The notes under the pieces were generated by a model that did not search any database, had not been told where the DNA came from, and was given only the letters and a program-made list of their open reading frames with translations. Shown here in pieces: positions 1 through 7,840 of a stretch of DNA of 51,681 bases; position 1 is the stretch's first letter, and the number at the start of each line of letters is the position of its first letter. The stretch comes from JBCFBK01 sp050173895 (GTDB taxonomy: Bacteria; Bacteroidota; Bacteroidia; Bacteroidales; Prolixibacteraceae): positions 1 to 51,681 of the forward strand of contig JBFXKJ010000004.1 of the NCBI GenBank assembly GCA_050173895.1, in the 5' to 3' direction. The position numbers and the translations under genes were made by a program.

Positions 1-555
1 CGTTGAGGCCGACCGCAGGTTCGCGGCCAGCTTACTGAAATGCTCCGGCGCTTTGGTGGTCTGCGACAACAATACGGAAGGTTTGCTTAGGTCGGCTTTG
101 CGGAGGTCCTCCTCGTTTTCAACAATGACGGCCTGATTCGCGGTTTGCCCGCTGAGGCCGGTGACCTCCGCGTGACCTTTCGAGCCGTAAATAATCACTT
201 GTCCCCCCTCTTGCTGCATTTTCAGGTAAGCATCCCGGATTCGCTTTTGCAGACTGAGCACAATGGGGCAGGTGGCATCGATCAGCTCAATATTGTTTTC
301 ACGGGCATAATGATATGTTTCCGGTGGTTCGCCGTGCGCCCTCAGCAGCACCCGGCAGTCTTTCAGGCTGAAATATTTTTCGTGACCGATCATTTCCAGT
401 CCGATTTGCTCCAGCCGGGCGACTTCCTCCGCGTTATGCACGATGTCGCCCAGACAGTAAAGTTTTCCGCCCGCAGCGAGTGTTTCCTCCACCGTCTTGA
501 TGGCTCTGGTTACGCCAAAGCAAAAGCCGGAATGCCCGTCAATTTCAACTTTCAT
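1..555 (-). CDS. ispH: 4-hydroxy-3-methylbut-2-enyl diphosphate reductase (partial, 3' end outside window)
   Basis: Last enzyme of the MEP isoprenoid pathway, a cytosolic 4Fe-4S reductase converting HMBPP to IPP and DMAPP. I translated 185 N-terminal residues; the family is usually about 280-320 residues, so the C-terminal third, including the last cluster cysteine, lies outside the window. Visible family residues are C12 in the FCFGV motif, H40 in VHN, H74 in RAHGE, C96 in ATCP and the KGHAE motif near residue 129, in the same positions as in E. coli IspH. The ATG at 555 lies inside the last codons of cmk (11-base overlap), so the two genes are probably translationally coupled. The identification is firm. 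Confidence 0.95.
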   Translation of the reverse strand, partial: MKVEIDGHSGFCFGVTRAIKTVEETLAAGGKLYCLGDIVHNAEEVARLEQIGLEMIGHEKYFSLKDCRVLLRAHGEPPETYHYARENNIELIDATCPIVLSLQKRIRDAYLKMQQEGGQVIIYGSKGHAEVTGLSGQTANQAVIVENEEDLRKADLSKPSVLLSQTTKAPEHFSKLAANLRSAST

Positions 556-1243
556 CTTTTCCCGTCCTTTCTTTGATTTGCTGAAGTGCCCATGCCAATT
601 GTTGCTCCCGGTTGATGTCGCTGTTATCCAGGACCAGCGCATCATCTGCTTTCCGAAGAGGACTGATTTCCCGGGAGGAGTCGATCCGGTCCCGCTCCTG
701 CACGTTTTGCAGGATTTCCTGATAACTCACCGGTACCCCTTTGGCTGTCAGTTCATCGTATCTCCGCTGCGCCCGGACTTCCGGTCTGGCGGTCATAAAT
801 ATCTTAAGTTCGGCCTGCGGAAAGACGACCGTTCCAATGTCACGGCCATCCATCACGATGCCCTTGTTTTTTCCCATTTCCTGTTGCTGGCGAACCAGCG
901 CCGATCGTACCTCCGGGATCGTCGCTACCGGGCTCACGCTTGCAGAAACCTTGATTTGCCTGATCTCTTCTTCGACATTTTCGCCGTTCAGCCAGGTGTC
1001 GTTTTGCCCGGTCCGTGCGTTGAAACGAAATTCAATGTGAATTTCACTGAGGCGTTCGATGAGGCCCTGCCTGTCTACATTCCCGTCTTCTGCCAGCTTG
1101 TTACGCAGCGCGAACAGGGTCACTGCCCGGTACATGGCGCCGCTGTCAAGATACAGGTAATTCAGCTTTGCGGCCAACTCCCTGGCTACCGTACTTTTCC
1201 CGCATGAGGAATGGCCATCGATGGCGATAATGATTTTCTTCAT
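545..1243 (-). CDS. cmk: Cytidylate kinase
   Basis: Phosphorylates CMP and dCMP in the cytosol to supply nucleotides for RNA, DNA and lipid precursors. The 232-residue length is normal. A P-loop is present at residues 10-18 (G10, G15, K16, S17), followed by the SGAMYRA substrate motif (34-40), DGRDIG (132-137) and the Arg-rich lid TARPEVRAQRR near 151-161. It is the upstream gene of a cmk-ispH pair with overlapping ends. A TAnnTTTG -10-type box ends only five bases before the ATG (see the promoter entry), so the message may be nearly leaderless. Confidence 0.96.
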   Translation of the reverse strand: MKKIIIAIDGHSSCGKSTVARELAAKLNYLYLDSGAMYRAVTLFALRNKLAEDGNVDRQGLIERLSEIHIEFRFNARTGQNDTWLNGENVEEEIRQIKVSASVSPVATIPEVRSALVRQQQEMGKNKGIVMDGRDIGTVVFPQAELKIFMTARPEVRAQRRYDELTAKGVPVSYQEILQNVQERDRIDSSREISPLRKADDALVLDNSDINREQQLAWALQQIKERTGKDES

Positions 1244-1248
1244 AGCGA

Positions 1249-1256
1249 CAAAGATA
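1249..1256 (-). promoter_or_regulatory. Bacteroidota -7 box (TATCTTTG) upstream of cmk
   Basis: On the minus strand TATCTTTG matches the Bacteroidota -7 consensus TAnnTTTG and ends five bases before the cmk ATG. No TTTG is seen at the usual 19-base spacing. If it is used, transcription would start at or within a few bases of the start codon. Confidence 0.4.
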
Positions 1257-1326
1257 ATGAAATCCTCCTGTTTCGGCGAACCTCCCCGTAAGCGTTACGG
1301 AATGCCGAAGCCCTAAGGTGGAACGA

Positions 1327-1839
1327 TCATTCGGTAAGTGTATTCGCCCGGATCAGCTCTTCGGTAATGGCATATACAACCGGACAGATTTCGCAGTTTT
1401 TCAAGGTGAGCGCACCAATCTGGTAAAACCGGTTGCGATCGGTATGCGGGTACTCGCGGCAGGCTTTCGGCCGATCCTGATATACGCTGCAACAATTGTC
1501 GGCCATCAGGAAAGTGCAGGGGCTTTGTCTGAACACGTAATCCTGGTCTTCGTCCATGTACAGGTACCGGCTGATGAATTCGGAGGGTTTCATCTTCACC
1601 TTCCGTGCGAGCCGTCCTGCATCTTTGTCGGTAATGATCGGACTGATCGATGCGCAACAATTGGCGCAGTCAAGGCAGTTGAAATAGCTGAAGGCTTCAT
1701 CGTGCAGCGCATGAACCGCCTGGTCGAGCCTGGGAGGCTTCTTTTTTTTCATCTTTTGAAAAAATGAGGAAAACTCTTTTTTGCGGTTGGCAGTCATTTC
1801 CTTTAACTGCTGCGTAGTATAGTATTGTACGGCCTTCAT
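1327..1839 (-). CDS. YkgJ-type cysteine-cluster protein (UPF0153)
   Basis: Member of the widespread YkgJ/UPF0153 family of proposed zinc- or iron-cluster proteins, whose biochemical role is not settled. The family signature is clear: C55-x2-C58-x2-C61-C62 (NCLDCANCC), then C108, C116-C117 and C127 in a context like PC-FL...CC-VY-RP-ACREYP. The 170-residue length is typical, with a basic Lys-rich N-terminus and no signal peptide, so it should be cytosolic. It stands alone between cmk and the TonB receptor on the same strand. The ATG at 1839 is the only convincing start. Confidence 0.85.
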   Translation of the reverse strand: MKAVQYYTTQQLKEMTANRKKEFSSFFQKMKKKKPPRLDQAVHALHDEAFSYFNCLDCANCCASISPIITDKDAGRLARKVKMKPSEFISRYLYMDEDQDYVFRQSPCTFLMADNCCSVYQDRPKACREYPHTDRNRFYQIGALTLKNCEICPVVYAITEELIRANTLTE

Positions 1840-1884
1840 CCTGTTTCGCTTTCAGCGCAAAGAACGTTAATTTTGCAGAGAACA

Positions 1885-1927
1885 CAAAAAAGCGGGCCGT
1901 CTCAGAATGTCGGGACAGCCTCGCTTT
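1885..1927 (-). terminator. Intrinsic terminator after the TonB receptor
   Basis: Read on the minus strand, AAGCG-(A)-GGCTGTC pairs with GACGGCCCGCTT (12 base pairs with one bulged A and a G-T pair), followed by a run of six T. It lies 82 bases past the receptor stop codon and upstream of the YkgJ-type gene. Confidence 0.65.
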
Positions 1928-2008
1928 ATATGGATGCTTTTTTCGGGGCTAAATTAAAATTTTCAATCTTCCGTAGGATAAATTGACTTTGCTGCCACCT
2001 CTGTCGAA

Positions 2009-4432
2009 TTACTCGGCGAAGCTGACGGGGATACGAAGTACGAAGCTGACATTGCGGCCCATGTTGTAAATTCCCTGCCGTCCGGTTTCCGGGTTGACCG
2101 GTGCATATTTCAAGCGGCTCAGGTGATTTTGGTAGGCCGCATTGGTCAGGTTGTTCACGGTGACATTGACTGAGAACAAGGTTTTCCTGCCGGAGGTAAA
2201 GTCGGCTCCCGCGCCAATGTGGAAGAGCGTGTAGGCAGGGGTGCGTGTTTCCGAGCCATATGCGGCGTAAAAATGGTCCTGCGTCAGATTGTGGTCCATA
2301 ACAACCTTCAGGTATCCGTTCCGCACAAAGCGGTTTACGTGCTCCACATCAGCCCTGACTTCAGCAATCCAGCGGGGAGCGGGCATCTGTGGAAGGTAAT
2401 GGGATGAATCCGGTTGATTTTTCAAAATGCCCCGGGTATAGGAGAAACTGTTTTCAAAATGCAGCCAGTCGAGCGGATGCGGATGAATATCCAGGCTGAA
2501 CTCACCCCCGGTGAGCAACGCCTTGCCCGCTGTAAACCGGAATACAGGTAACTCATCGTACAGTGAGTCGCCCCCTGCCACAGCATTCAGCTTATGGCTG
2601 AAGATATAATGATCGACTGAATTCCGGAACAGGTTGAGGCTGGCCGACAGGTGATCGGTATTCAATCCGAATCCCAGGTCAAGCTGAAGGCTGGTTTCCG
2701 GCTTCAGGTCCGGATTGCCGGTTTCGTAACGAAAGGTACCTTCGTGTTCCCCGTTCGATCCCAGTTCGGCAATATTAGGCGCACGGAATCCCCGCGACAG
2801 GTTAAAACGCGAATGGATTGTTTCGGAGATCTGCCAGGTAAAGCCCAGACTCCCCGAAAAGCCGGTAAAGGACTTGTCTTGTGCGGAGAACCGTTCAACA
2901 GCCTGCGGGTCGGCCGGAGAAACCTTCTCTCCGTCGCTGTTCACGAACAAAGCATCGATCCGTTCGGAGCGCCGGTCCACGCGCAGTCCGCCTGAAATGT
3001 CGAAGTCGCCCCACCCCCTGTTCGCGACCGAAAAAACACCCCAGTCAAATAGGTGGTAGGCGGGGATCAGGAACTCCGGGCCTTTGTTGCCCGACCTCTG
3101 CCACATGCCGTTGATGCCGGTGGTCAGTTTCCATCCACCCATCTCCGGGAAACGGTATTTCAGATCATAGTTCAAGGTGTTCAGCAAAAAATACAATCCA
3201 TATTCATCAAGCCTGCTAAATTCCTTTCTTTTGTTTTGCTGAAGTCCGAGTGTAGCCCGGAGATTGCCATTCCCAAGGTAAATGCTGTTATTCCAGGTCG
3301 CTTTTAAATGCGTGATTTTCTGGAATGGCGGATCGGGTTGATATGACTTGAAATCCCTGGTGGTTGCCGGTACTTTCTGCTGTCCTCCTGCCGCATCACT
3401 GGTGACCTTCAGAAATTCGCCGTCGCTGTTTCTCTCGCCCCCGATCATGCCGGGAGTCAGATGGTAGCGACTGAAGTTGAGGTGAGAGAATCCCCAGGAC
3501 CGGTTCACACCAAGCAACAGACTGCCGGCCTGTTCCCTGAAACCTGAGTTGTAGACAGGCCCGTCATATTTGTTTTCATAGGCGTGTGCGAATTTCCCGC
3601 TGTAGCGGGCTTCCCAGATCAATCCCTGACGGTTCCCCGCAACGTGGACCGAATAGCCGGCGAGACCGTTGTTAGACTGATAGTTGCTGCTGATGTCCCC
3701 TTTGACGGAGCCATCGGGCAAAACAGGGGAGGGTAAAAAATTGATCACCCCCGCCATGGCATCTGAGCCGTAAAGCAAACTGGCCGGGCCTTTCAGTATT
3801 TCAACATGATCGACATCATAACTGTCTATCTCCGTACCATGTTCGTCGCCCCATTGCTGGCCTTCCTGCCGGATCCCCTGGTGGAGTACAATAAGCCTGT
3901 TGTAACCCAACCCGCGGATGACCGGTTTTGAGATTCCGCTTCCGGTGGTGATCTGCGATACGCCCGGTACGGTCGAAATCGCATCGATCACATTCGAAGA
4001 GGCCGTCTGCATAAGCTGACTGTGAGGCACGATCTCGATGGGGGCAGGCGTGCGTTTTTGTTCGGTGACCCCGGGCTGACCCGTTACCACCACTTCTGCG
4101 ATCTCGGTTACGGACTTTTTCAGGGCGAAATTTTTTTCGCCGGCAATACCCGGATCGACCATTCCGGTGAACGATCTGAAACCAAGGCTGCTTACCTGGA
4201 TCAGCAAGCGGGCAGACGGCAGCCGGTCGATCCGGTAAGTCCCGTCCGATCCGGCAAGTGTGCCCCTTTTCAGGTCCGGTAAATAGATGACTGCACCGGG
4301 CAATGGTTCGCCGGTGCTTTCATTGGTAATCCTTCCCGTTAAGCTGGTCTGAACGCTTTTCGCTTCAGGCAGGGCATTCGCCTGATGAACAACCATGAGC
4401 ATGGCTGTCAGAATAAAAATATTTTTTAGCAT
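2009..4432 (-). CDS. TonB-dependent outer-membrane receptor (metal/siderophore type)
   Basis: Gated outer-membrane channel driven by TonB-ExbBD. I start it at the ATG at 4432, giving 807 residues and a clean signal peptide (hydrophobic core ILTAMLMVV, cleavage after ANA near residue 19); the reading frame stays open 75 codons further upstream, but that part overlaps another gene and has no signal. Order of domains: carboxypeptidase-regulatory beta-sandwich (about 30-105; GRITNESTGEPLPGA), plug (about 120-240; VVVTGQ, VEILKGPASLLYGSDA) and a 22-strand-type barrel ending in a hydrophobic residue pattern (SFVLRIPVSF). The plug carries QEGQQWGDEHG. No SusD partner is present, so it is CirA/FecA-like rather than a SusC glycan importer. 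The small His/Cys protein just upstream suggests a metal substrate, which is inference. Confidence 0.9.
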   Translation of the reverse strand: MLKNIFILTAMLMVVHQANALPEAKSVQTSLTGRITNESTGEPLPGAVIYLPDLKRGTLAGSDGTYRIDRLPSARLLIQVSSLGFRSFTGMVDPGIAGEKNFALKKSVTEIAEVVVTGQPGVTEQKRTPAPIEIVPHSQLMQTASSNVIDAISTVPGVSQITTGSGISKPVIRGLGYNRLIVLHQGIRQEGQQWGDEHGTEIDSYDVDHVEILKGPASLLYGSDAMAGVINFLPSPVLPDGSVKGDISSNYQSNNGLAGYSVHVAGNRQGLIWEARYSGKFAHAYENKYDGPVYNSGFREQAGSLLLGVNRSWGFSHLNFSRYHLTPGMIGGERNSDGEFLKVTSDAAGGQQKVPATTRDFKSYQPDPPFQKITHLKATWNNSIYLGNGNLRATLGLQQNKRKEFSRLDEYGLYFLLNTLNYDLKYRFPEMGGWKLTTGINGMWQRSGNKGPEFLIPAYHLFDWGVFSVANRGWGDFDISGGLRVDRRSERIDALFVNSDGEKVSPADPQAVERFSAQDKSFTGFSGSLGFTWQISETIHSRFNLSRGFRAPNIAELGSNGEHEGTFRYETGNPDLKPETSLQLDLGFGLNTDHLSASLNLFRNSVDHYIFSHKLNAVAGGDSLYDELPVFRFTAGKALLTGGEFSLDIHPHPLDWLHFENSFSYTRGILKNQPDSSHYLPQMPAPRWIAEVRADVEHVNRFVRNGYLKVVMDHNLTQDHFYAAYGSETRTPAYTLFHIGAGADFTSGRKTLFSVNVTVNNLTNAAYQNHLSRLKYAPVNPETGRQGIYNMGRNVSFVLRIPVSFAE

Positions 4433-4542
4433 GTACGTGCGATTTAACAGGCGGAATGACAGCAGTCTTCTGCTACCGTCTTCCTGATTTTTTAAATGAA
4501 TCTGTAAAATGAAAAACGGTCCCGCCTCCGTAAAGAGGGAGA

Positions 4543-4896
4543 TCAGGAAGCCATGCAGAGAACTGCCGGCGGCGCCCGAAGGAGCACATAAAGAGGGGTT
4601 GAAACAAAGCTTCCGGAAACAGGCATTACGCGGATGGCCGAATAGCCGGCCGGCCAAACGCAGATTTCCGGAATGGGGGTATGGGTGAAGTGATAAAAAT
4701 GGAAGTCACAAACAGGACAGTCTTCTTTCGGTTGTCCGAGCGCATGTCTTCCTGTTTCCGCACCGTAATTCCCGGTTTCGTCGTGTTCATGCTGATGAAT
4801 GGCTTTATCAACGGTTGGGAACACGAACAGGAGCAGGTGAACGTACACCAGCAATAAAAAGTTGTGCCTGTATTTAGGTTTTCCCGTCACGTTCAA
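4543..4896 (-). CDS. Small His/Cys-rich secreted or membrane protein, DUF2946-like
   Basis: A 117-residue protein of unproven function, 110 bases upstream of the TonB receptor on the same strand. Visible: a hydrophobic N-terminal segment (FLLLVYVHLLLFVF), a His-rich stretch (AIHQHEHDE), the motif CPVCDFHFYHF and a C-terminal LRAPPA. This layout resembles DUF2946-type proteins, often found with copper-linked TonB receptors. The frame has no ATG: TTG at 4896 or GTG at 4890 must be used, since a stop lies just upstream. A role in sensing or binding a metal for the receptor is inferred from motifs and position only. Confidence 0.6.
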   Translation of the reverse strand: MNVTGKPKYRHNFLLLVYVHLLLFVFPTVDKAIHQHEHDETGNYGAETGRHALGQPKEDCPVCDFHFYHFTHTPIPEICVWPAGYSAIRVMPVSGSFVSTPLYVLLRAPPAVLCMAS

Positions 4897-4954
4897 AATC
4901 TGTCACATTCAAAGATTGCAGTACCGAAAACAAAGATCGCAGCCGAAAGTTAAA

Positions 4955-5875
4955 CTATGATGACTGTTTTTTTAAACGTTTTAAAAAAAATACAGACGGA
5001 TTGCTTTTCATCCCGGCCAAAAACAGACCCGAAATGACAATCAGAATCCCGGTCGCCTTTTGAATATTGATCTGATCACCAAGGATAAGAAATGAAAAAA
5101 CGGCCACAAAAACCGGGATCAGGTTCACAAACATGTTGGACTTGTTGATCCCCAGGTGACGGACACTGTAGGTGAAGAAAATGAAAGCCAGGATCGATGC
5201 GAAAACAGCAAGTTTCAGAATAGCCGAAAAGGCCTCCGCATTGAAAGGGGTGGCAAGCATAGACGAGGATTCAAAAATAAGCCAGAAGGGGAAAAACATG
5301 AACACGCCAAGCAGGTTCTGATAACTGATAATGGTGTACCCGTTGTAAGTTGCAGTTAGCCGTTTCAGGACCACTGCATATCCAATGGCTGCAAGAACAG
5401 CTAAAAATTCAAGTGCCAGCCCCAGAGGGGAGGCCGAAAGCCCGTAGGCGGTGTCGAAGACAACCAGCGAAACGCCCGCGAACGATACCGCTAATCCCGC
5501 AATATTCATCCGGCTCATCCGTTCCTTGTAGAAATACCAGGCAGCCAGGGTCGTAAAGAGCGGGATCGTCGAAATAACCACTGCCGCAACAGTCGGCGAA
5601 ATATACGTCAGTCCGAAACTCTCCCCCATAAAATACAGAAAAGGTTCAAAAAAGGAAAGAAGCACCATCCACCCCAGGTCTTCTTTTCTTAACCGCTGTA
5701 GTTTGCCGCTTAGCTTTGAAAAGAGAAGAATGAGCGCTGCTGCCAGACTCAGACGAAACAGCACAACGGTCATCGGTTCGTAAGCTTTGTATGCGACCTT
5801 AAACCACACAAACGAAAAACTCCAGAAAAACATAGCCAGGAGCGCTGCTCCGTAATATTGTAAGGTCTTGTTCAT
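4955..5875 (-). CDS. EamA/DMT-family inner-membrane transporter
   Basis: Drug/metabolite transporter family permease with two EamA repeats and about ten membrane helices across 306 residues, the usual size. Hallmarks include FWSFSFVWFKVAY at the start of repeat 1, PLFTTLAAWYFYKERMS near residue 112, and the parallel VNLIPVFVAVFSFLILGDQ in repeat 2, with GILIVISGLFLAG near the end. Substrate cannot be read from sequence; relatives export amino acids or metabolites. A good promoter lies upstream (5915-5944). The gene is probably monocistronic, since its neighbours on both sides are spaced and unrelated. Confidence 0.9.
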   Translation of the reverse strand: MNKTLQYYGAALLAMFFWSFSFVWFKVAYKAYEPMTVVLFRLSLAAALILLFSKLSGKLQRLRKEDLGWMVLLSFFEPFLYFMGESFGLTYISPTVAAVVISTIPLFTTLAAWYFYKERMSRMNIAGLAVSFAGVSLVVFDTAYGLSASPLGLALEFLAVLAAIGYAVVLKRLTATYNGYTIISYQNLLGVFMFFPFWLIFESSSMLATPFNAEAFSAILKLAVFASILAFIFFTYSVRHLGINKSNMFVNLIPVFVAVFSFLILGDQINIQKATGILIVISGLFLAGMKSNPSVFFLKRLKKQSS

Positions 5876-5914
5876 TTTTCAGTTGAGGATGGATCTCTCT
5901 GTTTTTAACAGCAG

Positions 5915-5945
5915 CAAAAATAAGAATTCTCTCTTCAATGTCAAC
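5915..5945 (-). promoter_or_regulatory. Bacteroidota promoter for the EamA gene
   Basis: On the minus strand TATTTTTG (5915-5922) matches TAnnTTTG, with GTTG (5942-5945; three of four match TTTG) exactly 19 bases upstream. Predicted transcription start is about 30 bases before the ATG at 5875. Confidence 0.55.
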
Positions 5946-5953
5946 CCCCCGGC

Positions 5954-6169
5954 TCAAAACTGCTTGTAAGGAGTTGCCGTGACAGGGGCCTCTTTGTCTT
6001 CGGCTATCAGCCTGTACCGCACACAATTATTCCAACCTTTCTGTCCCCGGTTGCAAAACACATTCCTGATAAGGAATGGAGGCACCCGCTCCACAATCAG
6101 TCTTTCCTGATATACCGGGCAGGTAACCGAGTAGGGGCATAGTTTCCCTAAATTCTGTTGCTCGAGCAT
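5954..6169 (-). CDS. Small four-cysteine protein of unknown function
   Basis: A 71-residue soluble protein that I do not recognise by name. Visible features: LCPYSVTCPVYQ near the N-terminus, then NVFCNRGQKGWNNCVRYRL, giving cysteines at 11, 17, 39 and 48 in a C-x5-C-x21-C-x8-C pattern that could bind one metal ion or form disulphides. No signal peptide or membrane segment. The Cys spacing and lack of an overlapping better frame argue it is real; short conserved Cys proteins of this type occur in Bacteroidota. Function unknown. Confidence 0.55.
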   Translation of the reverse strand: MLEQQNLGKLCPYSVTCPVYQERLIVERVPPFLIRNVFCNRGQKGWNNCVRYRLIAEDKEAPVTATPYKQF

Positions 6170-6278
6170 ATCTTTTAATTTATTTGTATTCCCGTTCTTA
6201 ATTCCCTAACAGGTAAATCTCATTATTGTTTGGCGGTAACCGGCATGCGACCTCATACCTTCTGACATAAACCGACAT

Positions 6279-6310
6279 AAAAAAAGGATGCCTTTTCAGA
6301 CATCCTTTTA
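6279..6310 (-). terminator. Intrinsic terminator after tRNA-His
   Basis: Read on the minus strand, AAAGGATG pairs with CATCCTTT around a ten-base loop and runs into a T tract. It sits immediately past the tRNA 3' end. Confidence 0.75.
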
Positions 6311-6312
6311 AG

Positions 6313-6386
6313 GGTGGAAGATCGGTCTCGAACCGACGACCTTCGGAACCACAATCCGACGCTCTAACCGACTGAGCTACATCCAC
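6313..6386 (-). tRNA. tRNA-His (GTG anticodon)
   Basis: Full cloverleaf: acceptor GTGGATG, D arm with AGCTCAG and GGTTAGAGC, anticodon stem TCGGA/TCCGA around loop TTGTGGT (anticodon GTG), T arm GTCGG-TTCGAGA-CCGAT. The extra 5' G typical of tRNA-His (G-1) is encoded at 6387 opposite discriminator C73 at 6313. CCA is not encoded. One oddity: acceptor pair 6-67 is T-T, the other six pairs are Watson-Crick. Confidence 0.95.
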
Positions 6387-6405
6387 CGTGTAGTAAAAAT
6401 CGCTG

Positions 6406-6436
6406 CAAATATAGTATTAATTTGAATTTTGCCCAA
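6406..6436 (-). promoter_or_regulatory. Promoter for tRNA-His
   Basis: TATATTTG (6406-6413, minus strand) fits the TAnnTTTG -7 box and lies about 20 bases before the tRNA 5' end; TTG at 6434-6436 is 20 bases upstream of it, one base off the usual spacing. Confidence 0.6.
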
Positions 6437-6476
6437 TCATTTTGGTCAGATATGGGCTAATATTTTCATTTCCGCG

Positions 6477-6884
6477 CTAAAGTCTTTCTTTGTCAATGAC
6501 TTTACCATTCGCACTGACCAGTAAAAAATAGCGGACCAATTCTTCGTCGCGTACAATCAATTCATATTCAATGAGGTCGTTCTCGTGAATGGCGATTGCA
6601 TTCATCAGTTCTCCGTGAGCCTGAGCAGTTTCCTGCACCCGGGCAGGCACTGCCGATAAATGAAGATTCACCTTCAGGTTTATAAAATTTCCGGTTGCTT
6701 TATAGCGGGCGATGTGTTCCAGTTCATCTTTGTAAAATACAGCTTCATAATGATCTTCAACCTTGCTCCACTCTGTATTCAGTGGATTGTCAAATTGTTG
6801 GTTAAATGCTTCCCTGACCGGCGGCGGGATGGCCGTCCCCTTGCTGCCGCTTATTATTTTAAGGAAAAAGTTTTTTACATCCAT
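6477..6884 (-). CDS. PepSY-like (DUF2874-type) small cytosolic protein
   Basis: A 135-residue protein of unknown role. The central part has the repeat pattern of PepSY-like/DUF2874 domains: PPPVREAFNQQF, then W (NTEWSKV), DHYEAVFYKD and a turn with ATGNF. In secreted relatives this fold binds peptides; here there is no signal peptide, so the protein should be cytosolic. It lies between tRNA-His and the ECF sigma gene on the same strand, 138 bases downstream of the latter, too far to assume an operon. The family match is made by pattern and is moderate. Confidence 0.65.
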   Translation of the reverse strand: MDVKNFFLKIISGSKGTAIPPPVREAFNQQFDNPLNTEWSKVEDHYEAVFYKDELEHIARYKATGNFINLKVNLHLSAVPARVQETAQAHGELMNAIAIHENDLIEYELIVRDEELVRYFLLVSANGKVIDKERL

Positions 6885-7022
6885 TGCGTTTAGTTTCTTT
6901 TAAATTGTGCATATCTGAAAACACCGGCACATTTGGATCGGGTCCGTTTCTTATTTGCCGGCGTTTCTGATGATTACTTCCTTAAAGACGGAGAATTTTC
7001 GCGAGGTAACTATAAAAAATGA

Positions 7023-7637
7023 TTAATCTTTCTGAAAACATTCCTTATAAAGATAAATAACACGGGTCCTGGCCCGCTTTAACCTCATTTTTACTGCGTC
7101 TTCACTGATCCTGAGAGTCGAAGCAATATGTTTTCCCGAAAGATTATCCTGGTACTTCATCAAAAGCAAGGCTTTTTCTTCCGGGTGTATCATCTCCATG
7201 ATCTTCATCAGATTGTCGTAGCTCAAATCCTGAAGATCGGCTTCCGATTCATCGATGATGTCCGGGATCTCATGCTCATTGTTCCAGTTGGGATAATGAA
7301 GCTTTTTCTTCAGCCTCAGGTAATCAATCGAATAATTATAAGTAATTGCGTAAAGCCAGGAAGAAAAGGATGCATTTCCTTTAAACCCCGGCAGCTTCTC
7401 GTAGGCTTTTGATAAAATATCATTGGCAAAATCCTCAGCCTGATGCCTGTCTTTTATAAAGCTGTGGCATTTGTCCACCACTTTTTGATAATACCTTTTA
7501 TAAAGGACCTCAAAAAGCAGCACTTTCTTTCCCTGAACGATCAGCCTGATCAATTCTTCGTCACTAATGGAAACGTGTTCTTCCTCGCTCGCACGTGTTT
7601 GTTGACCGCCGTTTTTTTTGTATTTTTCCTGATCCAT
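7023..7637 (-). CDS. ECF-type RNA polymerase sigma factor
   Basis: Alternative sigma-70 factor, 204 residues, normal for the ECF group. Region 2 is clear: LFEVLYKRYYQKVV, then AEDFANDILSKAYEKL (core polymerase contact) and FSSWLYAITYNYSIDYLR (-10 recognition); region 4 has the helix-turn-helix HIASTLRISEDAVKMRLKRAR near residues 170-190. A Lys- and Ser-rich N-terminal extension of about 25 residues precedes region 2. No anti-sigma gene is adjacent. It is divergent from the lipoprotein/L,D-transpeptidase cluster across a 203-base gap, so that cluster is a candidate target; this is inferred from position. Confidence 0.9.
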   Translation of the reverse strand: MDQEKYKKNGGQQTRASEEEHVSISDEELIRLIVQGKKVLLFEVLYKRYYQKVVDKCHSFIKDRHQAEDFANDILSKAYEKLPGFKGNASFSSWLYAITYNYSIDYLRLKKKLHYPNWNNEHEIPDIIDESEADLQDLSYDNLMKIMEMIHPEEKALLLMKYQDNLSGKHIASTLRISEDAVKMRLKRARTRVIYLYKECFQKD

Positions 7638-7796
7638 ATGAATCCAGATCCCATTGTGCGGTGTCCGTGAAGGAACACCATCTTATTTTTGCTGTAAAAA
7701 TCGAATTTTTTTTTTTACCAGCCGCGTTACTTCACCAAAATACTCCGTCTAAATGGAGATTTCAACAATGATCTTAACAAAACGAAGATAAATCAT

Positions 7797-7804
7797 TACG
7801 TTTG
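7797..7804 (+). promoter_or_regulatory. -7 box (TACGTTTG) for the lipoprotein gene
   Basis: Matches TAnnTTTG about 37 bases before the ATG at 7841. No TTTG at the standard upstream spacing was found, so it may rely on another sigma factor or an activator. Confidence 0.45.
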
Positions 7805-7840
7805 GAATTAAAACCGAAAATTAAATTTTACTAGTTGACG

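Noticed and set aside
497..1207. 236-codon plus-strand frame opposite cmk
   Set aside because: Mirror frame of cmk and ispH, which have full family motifs on the minus strand.
4433..4657. 75-codon N-terminal extension of the TonB receptor
   Set aside because: It lacks a signal peptide, overlaps the His/Cys gene, and the ATG at 4432 starts a clean signal peptide.
6198..6386. 62-codon minus-strand frame over tRNA-His
   Set aside because: It is the translation of the tRNA gene and its terminator.
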